11,394 nucleotides of DNA, from positions 1 through 11,394 of the forward strand of contig CANETM010000030.1 in assembly GCA_947441205.1 (NCBI GenBank), written 5' to 3'. This document shows, in pieces, positions 6,571 through 11,394 of the stretch. Position 1 is the first letter of the stretch; each line of letters opens with the position of its first letter. The position numbers and the translations under genes are program-made. The notes under the pieces were generated by a model. It worked only from the letters and a program-made list of their open reading frames with translations. It did no database searches and was not told the origin of the DNA. This stretch comes from Bacteroidota bacterium. GTDB lineage: Bacteria; Bacteroidota; Bacteroidia; Chitinophagales; Chitinophagaceae.

Positions 6571-7134
6571 ATGCAAAAAATATTAGCTTGGTGGATTTTT
6601 ACGGTTAGGGGTTGGAAAATAGAGGGCAGTTTTCCTCTTGATATTAAAAAGTCAATTGTAGTTGTTGCGCCCCATACCCATTTTGTAGACTTTTTCATCG
6701 GACTTGCTATTAGAAAAAAAATGCATATGGATTTTGTTCATTTTTTAGGCAAAAAAGAGCTTTTTTGGGGCATTTTTGGGGTTATTTTGAGAAAATTGGG
6801 TGGTTTTCCCGTTGAAAGAGGTAAAAACCTAAATCAGGTGGATGAGGTAGTTAAGCTGTATAATGAGCATGATATCTTTCATATTGCCATATCTCCAGAG
6901 GGTACCAGAAAAAAAGTGAGTAGATTAAAATCGGGTTTTTATCATATTTCAAAAAATGCAAACATTCCCATTATTTTAGTCGGATTAGATTTTGGCAACA
7001 AGAGAGTGTTATTTAGTGCTCCTTTTTATACTACCGATAACGAGAAATTAGATAAACAAAAAATCGTCAAATTTTTTAAAGGAATCGAAGGATTTGTACC
7101 TAATAACAGTATAACGGAAGACATTGAAGGTTAA
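6571..7134 (+). CDS. PlsC-like acyltransferase (1-acylglycerol-3-phosphate acyltransferase family)
   Basis: This 187-residue protein is a compact member of the glycerolphosphate acyltransferase family, which moves acyl chains from acyl-ACP or acyl-CoA to lysophosphatidic acid or related lipids at the inner membrane. The catalytic H-x4-D motif is HTHFVD (35-40), the second motif is GGFPVERG (77-84), the third is SPEGTRKKVSRLKSGFYHIS (108-127), and a Pro-rich IPIILVGLDFG stretch corresponds to motif IV. It is shorter than classic PlsC (about 240) and lacks the long N-terminal membrane helix, so it may be a specialised lipid acyltransferase rather than the housekeeping PlsC. It starts 9 bases after selU. 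The OmpA-type gene downstream has its own promoter, so this is probably the last gene of its unit, although I see no clear hairpin terminator after it. Confidence 0.85.
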   Translation: MQKILAWWIFTVRGWKIEGSFPLDIKKSIVVVAPHTHFVDFFIGLAIRKKMHMDFVHFLGKKELFWGIFGVILRKLGGFPVERGKNLNQVDEVVKLYNEHDIFHIAISPEGTRKKVSRLKSGFYHISKNANIPIILVGLDFGNKRVLFSAPFYTTDNEKLDKQKIVKFFKGIEGFVPNNSITEDIEG

Positions 7135-7160
7135 AATCGTATTAAATTTCAAATATTTGT

Positions 7161-7191
7161 TTTGAAAGGCTGTCTGATATTAGTATTTTTG
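7161..7191 (+). promoter_or_regulatory. Promoter of the OmpA-type lipoprotein gene
   Basis: TTTG (7161-7164), 19 bases, then TATTTTTG (7184-7191) fits the Bacteroidota -33/-7 promoter (TTTG, 19-21 bases, TAnnTTTG) exactly. Transcription should begin a few bases after 7191, so the first ATG at 7193 would lie at or before the RNA 5' end. The leader before the ATG at 7238 is about 40 bases, A-rich just upstream of the start, as is common in this phylum. Confidence 0.85.
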
Positions 7192-7237
7192 TATGAGCCT
7201 AGTAGAGGGCAATTTTATTAAAATAAAAATAAATAGT

Positions 7238-8128
7238 ATGAAAAGTAAAGTTTTTTTAGCGCTTGCGATGTTAAGTATTGGTGCATTTTCTTGCGTAAGT
7301 CCTAAGAAATTACAAGAAAGCGAATCAAAAGTTGCACAATTAAATGGTGCATATGCTGAATTGCAATCAAAATTACGTGAAACTGAAGATGCTTTAAACA
7401 AAAGCAAATCAGATGTTGAAAAAGCTAATGACAAAACAAGATCTGCTCAGTCTTCAATTGATGATTTAAACAAGCAAATTGATTTCTTAAAATCAAATAA
7501 CAATGTTGTTTTAAGTCAATTAAAAGATTTATCGGTTGTAACAGGTGCGCAAGCTGAAAGCATTAAAAAATCATTGGACAATATTGGTGCAAAGGATTTA
7601 TATATTCAAGGTTTACAAAGTTCAATGGCTCGCAAGGATTCAATCAATATGAATTTAGTGATGAACTTGAAAGGTGCAATTGGTGACTTAAGTGATAGCG
7701 ACATCGATGTAAAAGTGGATAAGGGTGTAGTTTATGTTGACATTTCTGATAAATTATTATTCAAAAGCGGAAGCTTTACAGTAACTGATAAAGCAAAAGT
7801 TGTTTTAGGTAAAGTTGCTAAAGTATTGGCCGCTCAACCTGATATTGAATTTATGGTTGAAGGTCATACTGATTCTAAACAATTATCTGGAAACAATGCA
7901 TTGTTAGAAGACAACTGGGATTTATCAGTTAAGCGTGCTACTACAATTGTGCGCGTATTACAAGAAACTTATGGTTTAGACCCTAAGCGTATGACTGCAG
8001 CTGGAAGATCTGAATATATTCCATTAGCAAGCAATGATACAGAAGATAGCAGAGCAAAAAACAGACGTACAAGAATTGTGATCTTACCTCAATTAGATCA
8101 GTTCTTCAAATTATTAGAAAAAAAGTAA
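7238..8128 (+). CDS. OmpA-family outer-membrane lipoprotein with N-terminal coiled coil
   Basis: From the ATG at 7238 the product has 296 residues. It starts with a lipoprotein signal peptide (MKSKVFLALAMLSIGAFSC; lipid-bearing Cys19). Residues about 24-90 are rich in Lys, Glu, Gln, Ser and Leu with heptad-like spacing, suggesting a coiled coil. A linker follows, then an OmpA-like peptidoglycan-binding domain (about 160-285) with DKLLFKSGS, EGHTDS (208-213), NWDLSVKRA (226-234) and NRRTRI (275-280), the stretches that form the diaminopimelate-binding pocket in this family. It probably links the outer membrane to the peptidoglycan; there is no beta-barrel. An in-frame ATG at 7193 would add 15 residues ahead of the signal peptide, but it overlaps the transcription start region, so I chose 7238. 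Its own promoter and terminator make it monocistronic. Confidence 0.92.
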   Translation: MKSKVFLALAMLSIGAFSCVSPKKLQESESKVAQLNGAYAELQSKLRETEDALNKSKSDVEKANDKTRSAQSSIDDLNKQIDFLKSNNNVVLSQLKDLSVVTGAQAESIKKSLDNIGAKDLYIQGLQSSMARKDSINMNLVMNLKGAIGDLSDSDIDVKVDKGVVYVDISDKLLFKSGSFTVTDKAKVVLGKVAKVLAAQPDIEFMVEGHTDSKQLSGNNALLEDNWDLSVKRATTIVRVLQETYGLDPKRMTAAGRSEYIPLASNDTEDSRAKNRRTRIVILPQLDQFFKLLEKK

Positions 8129-8145
8129 ACCTTTTTATTTTTTAT

Positions 8146-8178
8146 AAAACCCCACCCATCAACTGGTGGGGTTTTTTT
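8146..8178 (+). terminator. Intrinsic terminator after the OmpA-type gene
   Basis: AAAACCCCACC (8146-8156) pairs perfectly with GGTGGGGTTTT (8165-8175) across an 8-base loop, and the T-run continues to 8178. It lies 17 bases past the stop codon at 8128. This is a textbook GC-rich stem plus T-tract terminator for the plus strand; the leading A-run makes weak action in the other direction possible. Confidence 0.93.
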
Positions 8179-8200
8179 GTTTAGGTGTTTTTCGTACATC

Positions 8201-8258
8201 AGATGCTCTCGCATCTTCTCCCCATAAACGAGGGTGCCAATTTTATTTTTACTCGTTT
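8201..8258. repeat. Two inverted repeats in the leader of the helicase gene
   Basis: AGATGC (8201-8206) and GCATCT (8211-8216) form a perfect 6-bp stem with a 4-base loop. A little further on, AAACGAG (8226-8232) and CTCGTTT (8252-8258) form a 7-bp stem with a 19-base loop, followed by two more T. Both lie in the 131-base gap between the OmpA-gene terminator and the helicase start at 8310. They could be RNA structures in the helicase leader, protein-binding sites or chance. I see no known riboswitch. Confidence 0.35.
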
Positions 8259-8309
8259 TTAGTTTTCCACTATTATATAAATGCTACCAACTAGGCTTAT
8301 CTTCGCTCA

Positions 8310-10670
8310 ATGCAACAAGCGTATTTAAACGGACTAAACGAACCACAAAAAGAAGCAGTGATACACATGAATGGTCCGCTCATGATTATAGCTGGCGCTG
8401 GAAGTGGAAAAACAAAAGTATTAACTTCCCGAATTGCTCACTTAATGTTTAGCGGCGTTGACTCCTTTAATATTTTAGCATTAACATTTACCAATAAGGC
8501 TGCTGCAGAAATGAAAGAGCGTGTTGAAAAAGCACTTGGTAATACGGAAGCTAGAAATTTATATATAGGAACATTCCATAGTGTATTCGCGCGAATTTTA
8601 AGAGCCGAGGCTGCAAAATTAGGATACCCTCAAAGCTTTACCATTTATGATTCAGATGATTCTAAGTCGGTTTTAAAACAAGTCATTAACGACATGGGCT
8701 TAGACGATAAATTATATAAGCCCAATATTGTTTTAAATAGAATATCAAGTGCAAAAAATGCATTGGTAGGGCCGGCTGAGTATGCAATGGATAATTTTTT
8801 GAAACAAGAAGATGCAAGATCTAATCGTCCTCAAATAGCAGAGATTTACGCAAGTTATGTTGCCCGTTGTTTTAAAAGCGGCGCCATGGATTTTGATGAT
8901 TTGCTTTTTAAAATGCATGAATTATTGCGTGACTTTCCCGAAGTACTTCATAAATACCAACATAAGTTTAAATACATTTTAATTGATGAGTATCAGGATA
9001 CCAATCCGGTACAATATCAAATTGCAAAATTATTGGCTGCCGTTCACGAAAATTTATGTGTGGTGGGTGATGATGCACAAAGCATTTATAGCTTTAGAGG
9101 TGCAACAATTGAAAACATATTACAGTTTCAAAAAGACTATGATGATGTTAAATTGGTTAAACTAGAACAAAACTATCGAAGCAGTAAATCCATTATTGAA
9201 GTAGCTAATTGTGTGATTAAAAATAATAAAGGACAAATTCCAAAAGAGTTATGGACCGACAATGATGAAGGAGATAAAATTAAGTTGGTGCGTACCATGA
9301 CGGATAATGAAGAGGGTAAGTTTGTTGCAGATGCCATTCAAGAAAATAAATTAAGAAATCATTTTTACAATAAAGATTTTGCGATTTTATATCGTACCAA
9401 CGCACAATCAAGATCATTTGAGGAAAGTTTGAGAAGAATGGGTATTGCTTATAAAATATATGGTGGCCTCAGTTTCTATCAAAGAAAAGAAGTTAAAGAT
9501 TTTATTGCATACTTAAGGCTCATTGCGAATACAAAAGATGAAGAGGCATTAAAAAGAATTATTAATTATCCAGTTCGCGGTATTGGTAAAACTACGGTTG
9601 AAAAGTGTTTAGTAATTGCCGGTGAACAAAATATTACTTTTTTTGAGGTACTTGAAAAAGCGAAGGGATTTGGTTTTAAAGCTGGAACGCTTGGTGCAAT
9701 TGAAGATTTTGTTACGATGATTAAATATTTTCAAAATCAATTAACAAAACACAATGCATCTGATGTTGCTGTTCAAGTTGGAAAGCACACGAATATTGTT
9801 AAAGAATTATTTAATGATAAAAGTACCGAAGGATTAGCGCGTTATGAAAACGTTCAGGAATTATTAAACTCAATTAAAGAATGGACCGAAAGTCCAAGTA
9901 ATGATGATGGTGAATTGGGTGATAAAAGTTTAGGATCCTATTTACAACAAATTACTTTAATAACTGACGCAGATAATGATAACAACAATGAAGACACAGT
10001 AAAATTAATGACCGTGCATGCGGCGAAGGGCTTGGAATTTGATTGTGTGTTTGTGGTAGGTTTAGAAGAAACTTTATTCCCCAGCGGAATGAGTATTAAT
10101 ACAAGAGAAGAGCTAGAGGAGGAAAGGCGCCTATTTTATGTAGCGGTAACAAGAGCCAAAAAACATTTATGGTTAAGTTATGCTAATTCAAGATATCGAT
10201 TTGGACAATTAGTTCAAAACGACCCAAGCAGATTTATTGATGAGATGCCGGAAGAAAAATTAGATAAATCAAGTGCCGGTGGTGGTGCGCGTAACCAAAG
10301 CGCTGGTTGGGGTACCGCTTATGATCGTATGCAAGGCGGAAACAATAAAGGTTGGCAAGAGCAACTTACTAGCAAACCCGCAGGAGCTAGTTCAACAAGC
10401 GGAGCGAATAACAATCCTAGCAAACCAAGCTATATGCCTGTTGTTCCACCAAGTACACTTAATAAAAATCATATCCCGTCGGTTAATTTTACAGCTGCCG
10501 ACCCATCTCAATTGGAGGCAGGGATGAAAGTTGAACATCAAAAGTTTGGATTTGGGGTCATCAAAGAAATTGAAGGGTCTGCTCACAATCCTATTGCCTT
10601 AATTCTTTTTGACAAAAACGGGGAAAAGAAAATTATGCTGAATTATGCCAAACTCAGCATAGTTCCATAG
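8310..10670 (+). CDS. pcrA: UvrD/PcrA-type 3'-5' DNA helicase
   Basis: This is a superfamily 1A ATP-dependent helicase of 786 residues that unwinds DNA during repair and replication and strips proteins from DNA in the cytoplasm. All core motifs are present: Q-motif LNEPQKEAV (9-17), Walker A AGAGSGKT (28-35), LTFTNKAAAEMKERV (58-72), GTFHSVFARILR (87-98), motif II IDEYQDT (225-231), motif III GDDAQSIYSFRG (253-264), NYRSS, motif V TVHAAKGLEFD, and motif VI RLFYVAVTRAKKHL (about 606-620). A Gly/Asn/Ser-rich linker (about 655-730) leads to a C-terminal Tudor-like domain (GMKVEHQKFGFG from 738), which in PcrA/UvrD binds RNA polymerase. The linker explains a length about 60 above Gram-positive PcrA. 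ATG 8310 fits because the family's LNGLN-x-Q start follows at once. I call it PcrA rather than UvrD or Rep on overall resemblance. Confidence 0.94.
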   Translation: MQQAYLNGLNEPQKEAVIHMNGPLMIIAGAGSGKTKVLTSRIAHLMFSGVDSFNILALTFTNKAAAEMKERVEKALGNTEARNLYIGTFHSVFARILRAEAAKLGYPQSFTIYDSDDSKSVLKQVINDMGLDDKLYKPNIVLNRISSAKNALVGPAEYAMDNFLKQEDARSNRPQIAEIYASYVARCFKSGAMDFDDLLFKMHELLRDFPEVLHKYQHKFKYILIDEYQDTNPVQYQIAKLLAAVHENLCVVGDDAQSIYSFRGATIENILQFQKDYDDVKLVKLEQNYRSSKSIIEVANCVIKNNKGQIPKELWTDNDEGDKIKLVRTMTDNEEGKFVADAIQENKLRNHFYNKDFAILYRTNAQSRSFEESLRRMGIAYKIYGGLSFYQRKEVKDFIAYLRLIANTKDEEALKRIINYPVRGIGKTTVEKCLVIAGEQNITFFEVLEKAKGFGFKAGTLGAIEDFVTMIKYFQNQLTKHNASDVAVQVGKHTNIVKELFNDKSTEGLARYENVQELLNSIKEWTESPSNDDGELGDKSLGSYLQQITLITDADNDNNNEDTVKLMTVHAAKGLEFDCVFVVGLEETLFPSGMSINTREELEEERRLFYVAVTRAKKHLWLSYANSRYRFGQLVQNDPSRFIDEMPEEKLDKSSAGGGARNQSAGWGTAYDRMQGGNNKGWQEQLTSKPAGASSTSGANNNPSKPSYMPVVPPSTLNKNHIPSVNFTAADPSQLEAGMKVEHQKFGFGVIKEIEGSAHNPIALILFDKNGEKKIMLNYAKLSIVP
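10634..10661. repeat. Inverted repeat at the 3' end of the helicase gene
   Basis: TATGCTGA (10634-10641) and TCAGCATA (10654-10661) are perfect 8-base reverse complements with a 12-base loop, and lie inside the last codons of the helicase gene, nine bases before its end. There is no following T-run. It may stabilise the mRNA end or be a chance effect of coding sequence. Confidence 0.3.
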
Positions 10671-10696
10671 TTATCAATATGATCGCCTCCAACTGA

Positions 10697-10729
10697 TTTT
10701 CCGATTTTTAGCTTTTCGATATCGGAAAA
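10697..10729. repeat. 9-bp inverted repeat between the helicase and nfu genes
   Basis: TTTTCCGAT (10697-10705) and ATCGGAAAA (10721-10729) are perfect reverse complements 15 bases apart. The loop holds a second, near-copy TTTTCGAT directly before the right arm, creating an inner palindrome CGATATCG (10717-10724). There is no T-run after the stem on either strand, so it is at best an unusual terminator for the helicase gene; an operator upstream of the nfu promoter (about 50 bases before its -7 box) is the alternative. Confidence 0.45.
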
Positions 10730-10751
10730 ATAAAGCCAACTTAAGTATCCA

Positions 10752-10784
10752 TTGTCCGTGGGCCTCAATTTTTGGTTATTTTTG
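10752..10784 (+). promoter_or_regulatory. Predicted promoter of the nfu gene
   Basis: TATTTTTG (10777-10784) is an exact match to the Bacteroidota -7 box and identical to the boxes at the msrB and OmpA-type genes. A TTG at 10752-10754 lies 22 bases upstream, slightly more than the usual 19-21. Transcription would start shortly after 10784, giving a leader of about 20 bases before the ATG at 10808. Confidence 0.65.
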
Positions 10785-10807
10785 TACTCTAGAATAAATT
10801 TATTTTT

Positions 10808-11394
10808 ATGATTACTACAGGAAACGCTATTGTTAGCATCTATACCGAAATGACGCCCAATCCAGAAACAATGAAGTTTGTTGCTAACAAACTATTATAC
10901 CCTGGAAAAAGTATTGATATTGCTGATGAAAGCATTGCGGGTCCATCACCTTTAGCTAAGGAATTATTTAGCTTTCCATTTATTAAAAGTGTATTTATTG
11001 CTAGTAATTTTATTACAATTACTAAAAGTGCTGATACAGATGATTGGCAGGATGTTATTCCTACGATCAAAACATTTTTAAAAGAATATTTAGAAAATGG
11101 AGGTGTTGTAGTGAATGAAGAAGAGGTTGCAAAAATTAAACAAGAAGCGACCAATACGGTTCATGCTGATGATGACGATGTTGTAAAGCGTGTGAAAGAA
11201 TTATTAGAAAATTATGTAAAGCCTGCTGTTGAAATGGACGGTGGGGCTATTCAATTTAAAAGTTATAATGATGGTATTGTAAACCTAATGCTACAGGGTT
11301 CTTGTAGCGGTTGTCCATCAAGTATGGTTACATTAAAGGCTGGTATTGAAGGTATGATGAAGCGTATGATACCAGAAGTTAAAGAAGTGGTAGC
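10808..11394 (+). CDS. Nfu/NifU-type iron-sulfur cluster scaffold or carrier protein (3' truncated by window edge)
   Basis: The frame opens at ATG 10808 and stays open to the window end, giving 195 residues without a stop. The N-terminal part (about 7-95) matches the Nfu N-terminal domain: it opens with IYTEMTPNPETMKFVANKLL (11-30), then FPFIKSVFIASNFITITK. After an acidic linker (HADDDD) comes the NifU C-terminal domain, with VELLENYVKPAVEMDGG-like spacing and the cluster-binding motif CSGCPSS (Cys166, Cys169). This layout is that of mitochondrial NFU1 and of Bacteroidota Nfu proteins, which bind a [4Fe-4S] cluster between two subunits and pass it to target enzymes. Only the last few residues should be missing, since the domain normally ends soon after the visible KEVVA. 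It is cytoplasmic with no signal peptide. It has its own promoter, so it probably starts a new transcription unit. Confidence 0.9.
   Translation, partial: MITTGNAIVSIYTEMTPNPETMKFVANKLLYPGKSIDIADESIAGPSPLAKELFSFPFIKSVFIASNFITITKSADTDDWQDVIPTIKTFLKEYLENGGVVVNEEEVAKIKQEATNTVHADDDDVVKRVKELLENYVKPAVEMDGGAIQFKSYNDGIVNLMLQGSCSGCPSSMVTLKAGIEGMMKRMIPEVKEVV

Noticed and set aside
8298..8305. TATCTTCG just before the helicase start, close to the -7 consensus
   Set aside because: It has one mismatch in the conserved TTTG, no -33 element, and would start transcription at or after the ATG at 8310, which is well supported as the protein start.
8234..8452. 72-residue plus-strand open frame overlapping the start of the helicase gene
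   Set aside because: It overlaps the helicase start in another frame, and its second half is a frame-shifted reading of the Walker A region; a leader-peptide role has no supporting motif.
10840..11154. 104-residue open frame on the minus strand opposite the nfu gene
   Set aside because: The plus strand encodes a clear Nfu protein here; the opposite frame has no recognisable motif.
1..11394. Defence system, prophage, insertion sequence or CRISPR array
   Set aside because: No transposase, integrase, terminal repeats, regular direct repeats or defence-type domains were found; the helicase is a complete housekeeping PcrA/UvrD with the usual C-terminal domain and no nuclease partner beside it.

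Overview
The window looks like ordinary chromosomal DNA of a Bacteroidota bacterium, probably near the Chitinophagaceae or Sphingobacteriia. The DNA is AT-rich. Starts lack Shine-Dalgarno sequences. Three promoters carry the Bacteroidota -7 box (TAnnTTTG, here TATTTTTG each time), one of them with a TTTG element 19 bases upstream. The proteins also fit: a bacterial GH3-family protein, a short-form adenylate kinase, lipoproteins with Bacteroidota-style lipoboxes, and an Nfu protein with the Nfu_N plus NifU layout. No mobile element, CRISPR array, tRNA or rRNA is visible, and base and codon use look even throughout.

Layout. (1) Bases 1-3066, plus strand: the 3' part of lptB (LPS-export ATPase), a GH3-family acyl-adenylating enzyme, a 68-residue three-helix membrane protein, and fabG. 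The last three are tightly packed (3-base gap, then a TAATG stop/start overlap). A perfect 32-base palindromic terminator (3100-3131) separates fabG from the convergent adk. (2) Bases 3165-3740, minus strand: adk. It is divergent from msrB across a 111-base region holding -7 boxes for both directions and an 8-bp inverted repeat. (3) Bases 3852-7134, plus strand: lipoprotein msrB, a GT-B glycosyltransferase, selU/mnmH (tRNA 2-selenouridine synthase) and a PlsC-type acyltransferase. The last three are separated by 1 and 9 bases and look like one transcription unit. (4) Bases 7161-8178: a monocistronic OmpA-type lipoprotein with its own promoter and a strong terminator. (5) Bases 8310-10670: a PcrA/UvrD helicase preceded by a leader with two potential hairpins. 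(6) From 10777: a promoter and a NifU-domain protein that runs off the right edge.

The themes are envelope building (LptB, FabG, glycosyltransferase, acyltransferase, OmpA lipoprotein), nucleotide and DNA maintenance (Adk, PcrA), tRNA modification (SelU), protein repair (MsrB) and Fe-S assembly (Nfu). I do not see a convincing undescribed multi-gene system. The least understood parts are the GH3/small membrane protein/fabG cluster and several small inverted repeats in the intergenic regions.
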